A stretch of 64,000 bases of DNA from assembly GCA_034440635.1 (NCBI GenBank), contig JAOTON010001353.1, positions 193,501 through 257,500 of the forward strand, read 5' to 3'. The notes under the pieces were generated by a model. It saw nothing but the letters and a program-made list of their open reading frames with translations. It had not been told where the DNA came from and ran no database searches. The DNA comes from Lepas anatifera. Taxonomy: Eukaryota; Arthropoda; Thecostraca; Lepadidae. This document shows, one piece after another, positions 44,121 through 56,858 of this stretch. How positions within the stretch are numbered: position 1 is the first letter of the stretch; every line of letters starts with the position of its first letter. A program made the translations under genes and the position numbers.

Positions 44121-46497
44121 CCTTCGCCCGGGTGGGGGTCTATTTAGACCCCCCTCGGGTTTTTTCCAAAGTGGCCAAAAAACGGCGGCGCGCAGCGCTG
44201 CCAAACTTGGTCTAACTGTTCCTTCATCATTTTTACATCTTTCCTGAAAATTTACCTCAAGGTCATATCAGGTCAGGTCACCAGGCCAGGTGAAGTGACC
44301 TCACCTCAAAAATACTTAGGACCGCATAACTAAAAGAAGGGTTAATCGATCAAGTTGAAACTCATACAACATATTGGGCCCACCAGAAGCTTTAACATTT
44401 GTTCCGGGATTTCGGATATTGGTAACCTAAGGTCATGTGCAGAGCATGACCTCCCCATTGTCAATACATGGGAAAAATCACCGGGGGGCCATCGATGGCC
44501 CCCTCTAACTCCGAAAATATGGGCGTTAGCGCAAATCTGCAAAGTGCAATAGAAAGCTTGCGTGAATTCAGTAAGAAATTACTTCACATTTTTTAGTGCT
44601 CAGGTCAATAGTTTGACCTCCAGTGGTCAAATTAGGTCAAGATCGGCTATTTTCACTCAAATATGCAATGATTAAGCAAACTGGGCATAACTCTTATGTC
44701 ATTAGAACTATTGAGGCCTGGTAAAAACATTTGATAGCAAATTGCCAGTCCTTTTTCCACTATGTGGAACGTTAAGACCTCCCGCCAGTGGTTTGACCTC
44801 CAGAGGTCACCTCGTGACCTAATATGACCTGAGGTCACGAAAGGTCAAAAAGTAACCTTGCCGTATATCAAATGAAAGCCAGTGACAAGACAAACACAAT
44901 GGTGTTTGTTTCACCGCTCTAGCTTAACCCTCGCCCCACCGGGGGCCATCGATGGCCCCCTAAGGTTTTTCCGGGATAGCAGAAAAACGACGAGGCGCAG
45001 CACCGCGGTTGAGGGCTCTACCTCTAACTGCATCATTTTCCCATCATCCCTGAAATTTTTACCCCGAGTCACCCAAGGTCAGGTCACCAGACGAGGTCAA
45101 CCAAGGTCACCTCACTTCACCTTTAGAGCTCTGTAAGAGCTACATTTCAAAGTCGATCGATTTGAAACTTCCTACACTTCATGACCCCTCCAGGGTCTAC
45201 AAGGTGTATATCTGGGATTTTTCGATTTCGTGCCCTGAGGTCAGTTCACGAGACGACCTCTCCCATTTGAAAAGCATGGGGAAAAGCTATTTCATGATAT
45301 AAAAGCCACAAAAATGATTGCAAATACTCAGACTGCTCAGAACAACGTTTTTGGACACCCTTTCACGGATCCCAGGGGTCATATTTGCCCTTTGACTTTT
45401 CCAAGGTCATCCAAGGTCACCAGAGGTCAAAAACAGTATTTTGACAATAACTTTTGACCTAATTGAGCTAGAGCGGTGAAACAAACACCATCGCGTTTGT
45501 CTTGTCACTGGCGTTCATTTGATATACAGCAAGGTCACTTTTTGACCTTTCGTGACCTCAGGTCATATTAGGTCACGAGGTGACCTCTGGCGGTCAAACC
45601 ACTGGCGGGAAGTCTTTACGTTCCACATAGCGGAAAAAGTACTGGCAATTTGCTATCAAATGTACTTTACCAGGTCTAAATAGCTCTAATGGCATAGGAG
45701 TTATGCCCAGTTTGCTTAATCATTGCATATTTGAGTGAAAATAGCCGATCTTGACCTAATTTGACCTCTGGAGGTCAAACCATTGACCTGAGCACTAAAA
45801 CATGCGAAGTAATTTCTTACTGAATTCACGCGAGCTTTCTATTGCACTTTGCAGATTTGCGCTAACGCCCATATTTTCGGAGTTAGAGGGGGGCCATCGA
45901 TGGCCCCCGGTGGGGCGAAGGTGGCGCCGGACCCCCGGTGGGGCGCGGGTTAATTAGGTCAAAAGTTATTGTCAAAATACTGTTTTTGACCATTGGTGAC
46001 CTTGGATGACCTTGGAAAAGTCAAAGGGCAAATATGACCCCTGGGATCCGTGAAAGGGTGTCCAAAAAACGCGCTGTTCTGAGCAGTCTGAGTATTTGCA
46101 ATCATTTTTGTGGCTTTTATATCATGAAACAGCTTTTCCCCATGCTTTTCCAATGGGAGAGGTCGCCTCGTGACCTAACCTCAGGGCACGAAATCGAAAA
46201 ATCCCGGATATACACCTTGTAGACCCTGGAGGGGTCATGAAGTGTAGGAAGTTTCAAATCGATCGACTTTGAAATGTAGCTCTTACAGAGCTCTAAAGTT
46301 GAAGTGAAGTGACCTTGGTTGACCTTGTCTGATTGCCTGACCTTGGGTGACCCGGGGTAAAAAATTTCAGGGATGATGCGAAAATGATGCAGTGAGAGGT
46401 AGAACCCTCAACCGCGGTGTTGCGCCTCGTCGTTTTTTTGCTATCCCGGAAAAACCTTAGGGGGGCCATCGATGGCCCCCGGTGGGGCGAGGGTTAA
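44117..46497. mobile_element. Chimeric C/B element interrupted by a B
   Basis: The left 365 bp (44117-44481) are the single-TIR side of C in plus orientation. At CAC 44479-44481 the sequence switches to the doubled-TIR side of a minus B, at its palindrome, lacking the B terminal repeat. It then continues to the B single-TIR end at 46494-46497. The outer ends are therefore one C end and one B end. A second B (44924-45953) lies inside. The three shared bases at the join suggest end-joining deletion between adjacent elements. Confidence 0.88.
44924..45953 (+). mobile_element. Family B (1030 bp) nested in another B
   Basis: TTAA at 44924 and 45950 flank it. The host B reads AGCTTAATTAGG without the insertion, as in the B at 54987. 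Host and guest are in opposite orientation. Confidence 0.93.
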
Positions 46498-47354
46498 ATG
46501 GAGTTTTCCTTCTCTGTCAATGCTTGATTTGCATTTTTATTGAACCAAAGATGCCCAAAAATGATATAAACAACGATAAAGTAAGTTTTTTTAGGTTACG
46601 TTAAAAAAACTTTTCTCTCGGGGTGCCCCTCAAAGTTGGTGTGCCCCCCATACTAAAGCTCTGGCTGCGCCCCTGGATGTGGGCTTCCAGTCGGATAGAA
46701 CAGGATGTTTGATTGGTTGTAGGTCAGCACTCATCTCCAGCATTGTGATTAGTTGATGCTGCTTTGCCGGGATTTCCCGTAACTACGCGCTTTGTTTCGT
46801 CTTCGCACAATGTAGTAGACTGACGATGGAAATTTTTTAACACAATTTTAGTGGATTGCCAATTTGGGACCAGAAATAGAACAAAGTTAAAATAATTGAG
46901 TGGTGTTTTGTCTTATTTTTGTTAGGTGAGTCTGCATCTGGTCAATTTTAAGCCACCTGTCTATTTCACTGGGGGGCCAATTTCCGGGCACTGGGGGGCA
47001 TTTTGGATGACTGGGGGCAAATTTCCCCCAGTTAACATGTTAAAAATTGGCCTGCCGAGTTTGGTTGTTTTGAGCCGCGTGTTAGCTCATTCTACATCTT
47101 ATTTGTGCTTTTGCACCCATTTTAGTTTCATTTAGGGTTTTATGTTAATTTTATTTCCGCGGTGTCTCCGCAGGGATCTGATGTGGGATTCCTATTATTT
47201 ATAATTGTTTATGGTTGGTTCCAGTTTTTAGGGATCTTTTCATAAATGTCACATTTTACTCGACGCATTTATCATCTAGGGCCTTAGAAGTCCTTGGTGC
47301 CAATTTTTTCGAAATAGCGGGATATGTCGAAGTTAAGTACTGTTACATCTCGTG
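46498..47354. other. Intergenic, no recognisable gene
   Basis: AT-rich DNA. Sequence near 46960-47040 is G-run rich (GGGGGGCC, TGGGGGGC) but matches no family end. Confidence 0.35.
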
Positions 47355-48391
47355 TTAACCCTCGCCCCACCGGAGGGGCCATCGATGGCCCCCTAAGGTT
47401 TTTCTGGGATAGCAGAAAAACGACAAGGCGCAGCACCGCGGTTGAGGGCTCTACCTCTCACTGCATCATTTTCCCATCATCCCTGAAATTTTTTTACCCC
47501 GGGTCACCCAAGGTCAGGTCACCAGACGAGGTCAACCAAGGTCACCTCTTTCAACTTTAGAGCTCTGTAAGAGCTACATTTCAAAGTCGATCGATTTGAA
47601 ACTTCCTACACTTCATGACCCCTCCAGGTTCTACAATGTGTATATCCGGGATTTTTCGATTTCGTGCCCTGAGGTCATGTCACGAGGCGACCTCTCCCTT
47701 TGGAAAAGCATGGGGAAAACCTGTTTCATGATATAAAAGCCACAAAAATGATTGCAAATACTCAGACTGCTCAAAACAACGTTTTTGGACACCCTTTTTA
47801 CGGATCCCAGGGGTCATATTTACCCTTTGACTTTTCCAAGGTCATCCAAGGTCACCAGAGGTCAAGAACAGTATTTTGACAATAACTTTTGACCTAATTA
47901 AGCTAGAGCGGGGAAACAAACACCATCATGTTTGTCTTGTCACTGGCTTTCATTTGATATACGGCAAGGTCACTTTTTGACCTTTCGTGATCTCAGGTCA
48001 TATTAGGTCACGAGGTGACCTCTGGAGGTCAAACCACTGGCGGGAGGTCTTTACATTCCACATAGCGGAAAAAGTACTGGCAATTTCCTATCAAATGTAC
48101 TTTACCAGGCCTCAATAGCTCTAATGGCATAAGAGTTATGACCAGATTGCTTAATCATTGCATATTTGAGTGAAAATAGCTGATCTTGACCTAATTTGAC
48201 CTCTGGAGGTCAAACCATTGACCTGAGCACGGAAACATGCGAAGTAATTTCTTACTGAATTCACGCGAGCTTTCTATTGCACTTTGCAGATTTGCGCTAA
48301 CGCCCATATTTTCGGAGTTAGAGGGGGGGCCATCGATTGCCCCCCCGGTGGGGCGAAGGTGGCACCGGACCCCTGGTGGGGCGCGGGTTAA
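47355..48391 (+). mobile_element. Family B, full length (1037 bp)
   Basis: TTAA at 47355 and 48388. The right palindrome core is mutated to CATCGATTGCC. A 4-bp loss (CTCACTTCAAC to CTCTTTCAAC) and other changes mark it as somewhat older. Confidence 0.9.
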
Positions 48392-48466
48392 GATTCGTAA
48401 AGTTTGTGAGTTATGTTAAATCATTGAAGATGCGTCTCATGTGTCTATAACCACTTCGTCTTTCAG

Positions 48467-48860
48467 TTAAAGGGAATGCGACACCTTTATAACGTGATTT
48501 TATCTGAGATAGCAAAGTTGAAAAGCGGGCCGGAAAACCCGGTGCCTAAAACTCAGAATTTCCGTGGAGAAAAGCTAGAAACCTACCTTAAATGTACCCT
48601 AAAGTTACTCCAGCCAGGCAGCTACAGTTGTCAGCTGTTGGGGTGACGACAGTGCTGACGTCACGCTGAGAAATAAACCAATTGAAGCCCATTGAATATG
48701 GTACTAGTTGCCAGATCATGACGTCATCAACGGTCAGATATTCGTTTTTTATCATAGAGGAGCATTTCAAAAATAAAAATATTGAGCTGATTTTACATTG
48801 TTAGAGATATCATGGAAGTTTTCATGATTTTCGGCTAAAAATACCCCTAATTACTTTAAA
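48467..48860 (-). mobile_element. Family I-related MITE, one end clear
   Basis: TTAAAGGGAATGCGACACC and ATAACGTGATTTTATCTGAG match the right end of I, inverted. The middle retains GACGTCA and GATCATGACGTCATC-like parts. The far end is not a clean inverse repeat, so it is diverged or truncated near the minisatellite. Confidence 0.6.
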
Positions 48861-48883
48861 TTCCTAAGTGGAACCAGCACGCC

Positions 48884-49113
48884 CTGGCGACGGCGGCAGA
48901 AACTAGCACACCCCTGGCGGCAGTGGCTGAAACTAGCACACCCTTGGCGGCGGAAGCCGGAACTAGCACACCCCTGGCGGTGGCAGCCAGAATCAGCATA
49001 CATCTGGCGGCGGCGGTCAGATCTAGCGCACCCCTGGCGGCGGCAGAAGGAACTAGCACACCCCTGGCGGCGACGGCCGGAATCAGCATACACCTGGCGG
49101 TCCCCAGCAGAAC
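48884..49113 (+). repeat. 30-bp minisatellite, seven and a half units
   Basis: Units are CTGGCGGCGGCAGCCGGAAC followed by TAGCACACCC. Every third unit ends GCATACAT/C instead, giving a 90-bp higher-order pattern. The length is a multiple of three, so one plus frame encodes decapeptides of the type LAAxAxTSTP and LAxxAxISIH. Confidence 0.92.
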
Positions 49114-49378
49114 CGGCTCGCTGTCTTCACAGTCAACATCGGAAGATCAGCAGACCGCGCATCTGTACTTGTTCAGCAGCACCTGCACGTGCACCTTTGT
49201 ACCAACACACCCTTATGCAGGTTTCTTACATCCAAACTTGGTCAATTTCGGTCCCCAGCCCCTCGAAGCCCTTCGAAGTTTAGCTCCACTGGGGACCAGT
49301 GCCCTCCAGTGCCCTTTTAGTTATAAGTACCCGAAGGTCTGTTCTCCTCTTTGCGAAATGACTTGCGTCCTTTGTTGA
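48923..49378 (+). other. 151-codon open frame across the decapeptide repeat, uncertain
   Basis: It starts within the minisatellite (six repeats of ten residues, rich in A, S and T). It continues for about 90 residues of non-repetitive sequence containing CTCTFVPTHPY and ending in CEMTCVLC. No domain is recognised. The minus strand is also open across the repeat, so openness alone is weak evidence. It could be an exon or chance. Confidence 0.3.
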
Positions 49379-49736
49379 GGGCCATTATGGAGCCCCAATC
49401 ATGTTTTTGCGTGCGAAGCAGGAACCAAAAAGTGCCCCACAAAGGAAAAATAAGTGCACATTCGATGAATGAAACGTACCCTCTTGATCCCTGATAGCGC
49501 CTTTTTCCTTCTCAGGTCCCCATATTTTTTTCACAAAAAAACGCACTGCTCCTACCAAGAAGGACTACAGTAACCATTGGGTGCTGAGTCAATTAGAGAA
49601 GGTCATGCAACAGGCTTGAAATCCACCGGCCTTATCGCAAGCCAATGCTTATAGGCATAAGCGTCAGCGCCGAGAGCAACGTGAGAGGGTCAGGCAACCC
49701 CCAACCTCCGCTGACGAGCAGGTTACGCTATTCTTA
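49379..49736. other. Intergenic, no recognisable gene
   Basis: No repeats shared with the rest of the window and no coding motif seen. Confidence 0.35.
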
Positions 49737-49925
49737 ACCATAATAATAATTGTTGGGGCTTAACGACGCACCAACTGCCAGGGTCATACGGCGTCGCCAA
49801 CTCTCACCCTGTTGGAAGGGATTTTTTGGGGATCATATCGATTTATTCAGAGGCTCCACCGGGACTTGAACCCGGGACTGGTGGCTTAGAAGACAAGGGT
49901 GCTATTCACTAAGCCACCTCATCCC
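49737..49925 (-). mobile_element. tRNA-derived SINE with Arg-like head and (ATT)n tail
   Basis: Minus-strand reading: GGGGATGAGGTGGCTTAGTG head, anticodon-like loop CTTCTAA, and T arm CCCGGGTTCAAGTCCCGG. Then comes a body with CCAACAGGGTGAGAGTTGGC, GACGCCGTATGACCCTGGCA and GTGCGTCGTTAAGCCCCAAC, and a tail of ATT repeats. The body is shared with 38419-38575. Confidence 0.78.
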
Positions 49926-49931
49926 CTATTC

Positions 49932-51811
49932 TTAACACGCGCATTGACGGGGGTCTGAGCCACCTTCGCATTGACGGGGGGCGGGTACCCGCCCCCTAAG
50001 ATCTCGAGAACCACGGTAGGTAGCGAAAAACGGTAAACGGTGTTGGGCTGCCCATCCACTTCTCCATCGAAAACATTTGAACCATTTTTTTGTCAGGTCA
50101 CATTTAAGGTCACGAGAGGTCAAAACATGCCCGTCATAGGGATAACATGTAAAATTCAGTTTTTCGGCCATTAACCCTCGCCCCACCGGGGGGCCATCGA
50201 TGGCCCCCCTAAGGTTTTTCCGGGATAGCAGAAAAACGACGAGGCGCAGCACCGCGGTTGAGGGCTCTACCTCTCACTGCATCATTTTCCCATCATCCCT
50301 GAAATTTTTTACCCCGGGTCACCCAAGGTCAGGTCACCAGACGAGGTCAACCCAGGTCACCTCACTTCACCTTTAGAGCTCTGTAAGAGCTACATTTCAA
50401 AGTCGATCGATTTGAAACTTCCTACACTTCATGACCCCTCCAGGGTCTACAAGGTGTATATCCGGGATTTTTCGATTTCGTGCCCTGAGGTCAGGTCACG
50501 AGGCGACCTCTCCCATTGGAAAAGCATGGGGAAAAGCTATTTCATGATATAAAAGCCACAAAAATGATTGCAAATACTCAGACTGCTCAGAACAACGTTT
50601 TTGGACACCCTTTCACGGATCCCAGAGGTCATATTTGCCCTTTGACTTTTCCAAGGTCATCCAAGGTCACCGGAGGTCAAAAACAGTATTTTGACAATAA
50701 CTTTTGACCTAATTGAGCTAGAGCGGTGAAACAAACACCATCGTGTTTGTCTTGTCACTGGCTTTCATTTGATATACGGCAAGGTCACTTTTTGACCTTT
50801 CGTGACCTCAGGTCATATTAGGTCACGAGGTGACCTCTGGCGGTCAAACCACTGGCGGGAGGTCTTTACGTTCCACATAGCGGAAAAAGTACAGGCAATT
50901 TGCTATCAAATGTACTTTACCAGGCCTCAATAGCTCTAATGACATAAGAGTTATGCCCAGTTTGCTTAATCATTGCATATTTGAGTGAAAATAGCCGATC
51001 TTGACCTAATTTGACCTCTGGAGGTCAAACCATTGACCTGAGCACTAAAACATACGAAGTAATTTCTTACAGAATTCACGCGAGCTTTCTATTGCACTTT
51101 GCAGATTTGCGCTAACGCCCATATTTTCGGAGTTAGAGGGGGGCCATCGATGGCCCCTTCCGGTGGGGCGAAGGTGGCGCCGGACCCCCGGTGGGGCGCG
51201 GGTTAAATCTGAACAAGTAAAGATAGAGCAAAACGACTTGAACTATATGAATCCTCTTAGCAAGGCGAATCGAATGATATATAATTTGACCTTGCTAGGT
51301 CAAATCAAGGATTTGACCTGACCTGAGGTCAGGTCAGGGTCAAATTATATAAAATGCATATCATTAGAACCGCAAAGCCCAGGCGAGTCTAATGCAGCTA
51401 AAATAAATGCTCTATCACCATCCGTTACTGAGTTATTCCGTAAAAACCATTTTTCCCATGTATTTCCAATGGAGAGGTCATGCCTCGTACCTGACCTTAG
51501 GTCATCGATATCAAAAATACCGGAACATATTTTAGAGAACTCGGTAGGGCCATTATGTGATATGAGTTTCAATCGGATAAGTTCACCCTGCTCCGACTTA
51601 TGCTATCTTAAACTTTTTTGAGGTCGGGTCACTTGACCTGTAATGGTGACCTGACCTGAGATGACCTAACCTTAAAATTTTCACAGAAGTTGTAAAAATG
51701 ATGAAGGAAAAGGTATACCAAGTACGGCGGCGCTACACGCCGCCGTTTTTCTGCTATCTCCGAAAAACCCGAGGGGGGCGGGTACCCGCCCCCCGTCAAT
51801 GCGCGTGTTAA
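49932..51811 (-). mobile_element. Family A (minus) interrupted by a B element
   Basis: TTAA at 49932 and 51808. Removing the B (50171-51206) and one TTAA leaves about 848 bp. The break falls in CGGCCATTA|ATCTGAACAAG. Other A copies read TTACATCTG there, so this copy carried TTAA by a single change. Confidence 0.93.
50171..51206 (+). mobile_element. Family B (1036 bp) nested in A
   Basis: TTAA at 50171 and 51203 are the duplicated target. Close to B consensus. Together with the A-in-B at 32751 it shows both families moving after the other was in place. Confidence 0.94.
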
Positions 51812-51913
51812 TCATAAGCTATTCTGAGAAAGACCTGCCTGGGAACCAGTATTGGCCAATCATTAAGAATATATGAACCATTACTAAAGCCAACTCACTA
51901 ATAAGATACATTT

Positions 51914-52773
51914 TTAACACGCGCATTGACGGGGGTCTGAGCCACCTTCGGATTGACGAGGGGGCGGGTACCCGCCCCCCCCTAAGATCTCGAGAACCAC
52001 GGTAGGTAGCAAAAAACGGTAAAGGGCATTGGGTAGCCCATCCGCTTCTCCATCGAAAATATTGGGACGATTTTTTTGTCAGGTCACATTTAAGGTCACC
52101 AGAGGTCAAAAACATTCCGTCACATGCCGTCATAGGGATAACATGTAAATTATGTTTTTCGGCCCTTACATCTGAACAAGTAAAGAAAGAGCAAAACGAC
52201 TTGAAATCTATGAATCCTCGCAGCAAGCCGAATCGAATGATATATGATTTGACCTTGCTAGGTCAAATCAAAGATTTGACCTGACCTGAGGTCAGGTCAG
52301 GGTCAAATTATACAAAATGCATATCATTAGAACCGCAAAGCCAAGGCGAGTCTAATGAAGCTAAAATAAACGCTCTATCACCATCTGTTACTGAGTTATT
52401 CAGTAAAAACCATATTTCCCATGTATTACCAAAGGAGAGGTCATGCTTCGTACCTGACCTTAGGTCACCGATATTAAAAATACCGGAACATATTTTAAAG
52501 AACTCGGTGAGCCCATTATGTGATAGGAGTTTCAATTGGATAAGTTCACCCTGCTCCGACTTATGCTATCTTAAACGTTTCTTGAGGTCGGGTCACTTCA
52601 CCTGTACTGGTGACCTGACCTGATATGACCTATCCTTAAATTTTCACAGAAGTTGCAAAAATAATGAGGGAAAAGGTATACCAAGTACGGCGGTGCTGCG
52701 CGACGCCGTTTTTCTGCTGTCTCTGAAGAACCCGAGGGGGCGGGTAAACGCCCCCCGTCAATGCGCTTGTTAA
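51914..52773 (-). mobile_element. Family A, subfamily A2 (860 bp), minus
   Basis: TTAA at 51914 and 52770. Carries the same CATGCCGTCA duplication as 9286 and 57440. The palindrome near the right end is damaged (CGGGTAAACGCCCC). It abuts the F copy. Confidence 0.88.
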
Positions 52774-53629
52774 CAAACATTCGTCTAGCTCGTAGCCTAA
52801 AGACGACACTCGGCCAAATTGGGGAGAATCAAACGGCGCGTCCATTGGTGAAATAATTTTGAAAATCGGACGAAACTGTTCTTTTATAGGCTTTCGAAGA
52901 CAGACCTGCATTTAGAGATCACCACAATCGCGCAGTCGGACAAGTTTGCTTGCATTAGAGACTAAGTGGTGACCTCATAGCGCCATATAACCGGGATAAT
53001 GTGCCAAGGTCACCTAGAATGAAGGTAAAAAGCAGGGTCAAAGATCACAGCTCAGGGTCATATAAGCACTTTCAAGGTCATTGATCCCAGTGACTTCGGT
53101 CAAATGGCGTTACCCGGTATGACATATATTATGCTATCACGTCATAGTTTAGGTACCTCAACGTAAAGGTCAAGGACAAATGTCATTTGTAAATTTTAAT
53201 CCTCATTTCCCACCAAACAGTTGCTATAGTACTAGTCATTGTATACATTATGGGTAGTATGCTATATTGTAACATGATAGGTCGATGACCTTCAAAGACT
53301 TTGACCCTAAAATTGCACTAAATATTTTTGCGACCTTAGCTGCCACACCCTGGTCCACCTTTTTGCTTACTTCCGTCATATTCCCGCATACTCAAGGCAT
53401 TTCCCAATAGGTTCCCATTATAGCCAATATTTAACTTTTATGACCTCGTTTGACCTTGAAGATATTGGCATAGGTCAATAAAATTTTGTCATAATGTACA
53501 TCACCGTAGCCCCCACCCACTCTCACCCGGCGTTTTTCTACGCCCGCATTAATCTGACATATTATGGGGTCTACCAGGTCCCCTCTAGTACGCGTTGGTA
53601 ACAGGCCCCCACTCCAGCGCGAGTGTTAA
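52770..53629 (-). mobile_element. Family F, partial (minus)
   Basis: Aligns in reverse with 37088-38009: GTCCATTGGTGAAATAATTT, the TATAGGCTTTCGAAGACAGACC segment (in two parts), and TATTATGCTATCACGTCATA. The right end is CCACTCCAGCGCGAGTG and TTAA 53626. The left palindrome and terminal repeat are missing or replaced. It has far fewer exact AGGTCA hexamers than the full F copy. Confidence 0.78.
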
Positions 53630-54470
53630 CACGCGCATTGACGGGGGTCTGAGCCACCTTCGCATTGACGGGAAGGGCGGGTACCCGCCCCCTAAGATCT
53701 CGAGAACCACGGTAGGTAGCGAAAAACGGTAAAGGGCGTTGGGCTGCCCATCCACTTCTCCATCGAAAACATTTGAACCATTTTTTTTCAGGTCACATTT
53801 AAGGTCACGAGAGGTCAAAACATGCCCGTCATAGGGATAACATGTAAAATTCAGTTTTTCGGGCATTTCATCTGAACAAGTAAAGATAGAGCAAAACGAC
53901 TTAAACTATATGAATCCTCTTAGCAAGCCGAATCGAATGATATATAATTTGACCTTGCTAGGTCAAATCAAGGATTTGACCTGACCTGAGGTCAGGTCAG
54001 GATCAAATTATATAAAATGCATATCATTAGAACTGCAAAGCCCAGGCGAGTCTAATGCAGCTAAATCAAATGCTCTATCACCATCTGTTACTGAGTTATT
54101 CCGTAAAAACCATTTTCCCATGTATTTCCAACGGAGAGGTCATGCCTCGTACCTGACCTTAGGTCATCGATATCAAAAATACCGGAACATATGTTAGAGA
54201 CCTCGGTGGGGCCATTATGTGATATGAGTTTCAATCGGATAAGTTCACGCGGCTCCGACTTATGCTATCTTAAACTTTTTTTAGGTCGGGTCACTTGACC
54301 TGTACTGGTGACCTGAACTGTGATGACCTAACCTTAAAATTTTCACAGAAGTTGTAAAAATGATGAGGGAAAAGGTATACCAAGAACGGCGGCGCTACAG
54401 GCCGCCGTTTTTCTGCTGTCTCCGAAAAACCCGAGGGGGCGGGTACCCGCCCCGTCAATGCGCCTGTTAA
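53626..54470 (-). mobile_element. Family A, full length (845 bp), minus
   Basis: Shares TTAA 53626 with F and TTAA 54467 with the first G copy. The right palindrome is shortened to CGGGTACCCGCCCC. Confidence 0.9.
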
Positions 54471-54986
54471 CTCTTGCCCCGGTGGAGGGTGTTTAAGCAC
54501 CCCCCCTCTCGTGTCTTTTCGACAGCACGAAAAAACTGCAGCACGAAGCTCCGCCGTACTTGTCACACCTTACCTTTGATCAACTCCACAATTTCTCTAA
54601 AAAAGTAACTGGATCATCTCAGCTCAGGGCACCTCAGGTCATGTCATCTAAAGTGAGGTTGGGTCAGGTCAGGTCAAGTGACCTCATTTCCAAAAATTTT
54701 GAAGGTGGCATAAGTAAGAAATGGGTGAATTCATCGGATTGAAAGTTATACCACATAATGGCCCCACCGAGTGCTGCAAAACATATTTCGGGGTTTTCCA
54801 TATCAATGACCTAGGGTCAGGTACGGACCATGACCTCTCCGTTGGAAATGCATGGAAAACAGGAATTGGATTGTATTTGTGTACATACAGCTGACCTTCT
54901 TATTCTCCAAATCGTAGTATTCTAGCCCCTTTCTAGGTTCATGCTGCAATTTTTACCTGTGGGCTATTAGAAGTCATCTGGGTCAC

Positions 54987-56015
54987 TTAACCCGCGCCCC
55001 ACCGGGGGTCCGGCACCACCTTCGACCGACCGGAGCCATCGATGGCCCCCCTATAACTCCGAAAATACGGGGTTCGCAAAAATCTGCAAAGTGCATTAGA
55101 AGGTTCACGTGAATTCAGTACGAAATTGCTTCTAATGTTTAAGCTCTCAGGTCAATGGTTTGACCTCTAGAGGTCAGGTTAGGCCAGGATAGGCTATTTC
55201 CCCTCAAATATGCAATGCTTAAGAAAACTTGGCATAACTCTTATACCATTAGATCTATTGGGATCTGGTACACTACATTGGATAAAAAAAATGCCAGATC
55301 TTTTTCCGCCATGTGAAACGTAATGACCTCCCGCCAGTAGTTTTACCTCCAGAGGTCACCTCGTGACCTCATATGACCTGAGGCCATCACAGGTCAGAAA
55401 GTGACCTTGCCGTATATTAAATGAAAGCTATCGATGAGACATACACGATGGTGTTTGATTCAACGCTCTAGCTTAATTAGGTCAAAACTTATTGCCAAAA
55501 TACTGTTTTTGACCCCTGGTGACCTTGGATGACCTTGGAGAGGTCAAAGGGATAATATGACCCCTGCGATCCGTAAAAGGGTGTCCAAGAACGCTTTTCT
55601 GAGCAAGCCAAGCATTTCCAATCGTTTTTGTGGCTTTTAGATCATAAAAAAGCTTTTTCCATGTTTTTCTAATGGGAGAGGTCACCTCGTGACCTGACCT
55701 TAGGTCACAAAATCGAAAAAATTCCGGACATACACTTTGTAGGCCCTGGCAGGGCCATGTACTGTACGAAGTTTCAAATCGATCGACGGAGAAACGTAGC
55801 TCTTATCGGGCTCAAAATTGAAGTGAGGTGACCTTGGTTGATCTCGCCTGGTGACCTGACCTGGGGTGACCCGGGCTAAAAAATTCAGGGATGATGTGAA
55901 AATGATGGGGTGAGAGATAGAGCCCTCAACCGCGGTCCTGCGTTTCGTCGTTTGTCTGCTATCCCGAAGAAATCTTAGGGGGAGCAATCGATGGCCCCGG
56001 TGGGGCGAGGGTTAA
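54987..56015 (-). mobile_element. Family B (1029 bp), diverged, nested in G
   Basis: TTAA at 54987 and 56012. Many substitutions and a damaged palindrome (GAGCAATCGATGGCCCC) make it one of the oldest B copies. Confidence 0.9.
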
Positions 56016-56858
56016 AACGCGCATTGACGGGGGTCTGAGCCACTTTCGCTTTGACGGGGGGCGGGTACCCGCCCCTAAGATCTCGAGAAACACGCTAGGT
56101 AGCAAAAAAAACGGTAATTGGCGTTAGACAGTCAATCCAATTCTCCAACGAAAATATCTGAACCATTTTTTTGTTGTCAGGTCAAATTCAGGGTCACTAG
56201 AGGGCAAAACATGGCGTAATAGGGATAACATGTAAATGAAGGCTTTCGGCTATTACATCTGAACGAATAAAGCTAGAGGAAAACAATTCAAACTATATGA
56301 ATCCTTGCAGCAAGCTAAATTGAATGATACATAACATGACCTTTGCTAGTTCAAAACACAGATTAGACCTGACCTTAGGAAGGTCAAGGTCAAATTATAT
56401 AAAATGCATAGTATTAGAACTTTAGAAAACAAGGCAAATCGAATGCAGTTAAAATAAACGCTCTGTCGCCAACTTTTACTAAGTTATTCACTTAAAACCA
56501 TTTTCAAATGTATTTCCAATGGAGAGGTCATGGCTCGTACCTGACCTTACGTCATCGATATCAAAAATACCGGAACACATTTTAGAGAACTCGGTGGGCC
56601 CATTATGTGATATGAGTTTCAATCGGATAAGTTCACCCTGTTCCGACTTATGTCATCTTAAACTGTTTTTAGGTTAGTTCACTTGACCTGTGCTGGTGAC
56701 CTGACCTGGGATGACCTGAAATTAAAACTTTCACAAAAGTTGTAAAAATGATGGTAAAAGGTATGCCAAATACGGCGGCGCTACGCGCCTTCGTTTTATG
56801 CTATTTCTGAAAAACCCGCGCTGGCGGGTACCCACCCCGCCGTCAATGCGCGTGTTAA
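56012..56858 (-). mobile_element. Family A (847 bp), most diverged copy, nested in G
   Basis: TTAA 56012 is shared with B and TTAA 56855 borders G. It differs from consensus more than any other full-length A, for example TTAAAACGCGC at the left end and a broken right palindrome. Confidence 0.88.

Noticed and set aside
49800..49925. A functional tRNA-Arg gene on the minus strand
   Set aside because: The tRNA-like head continues into a SINE body shared with 38419-38575 and an (ATT)n tail.
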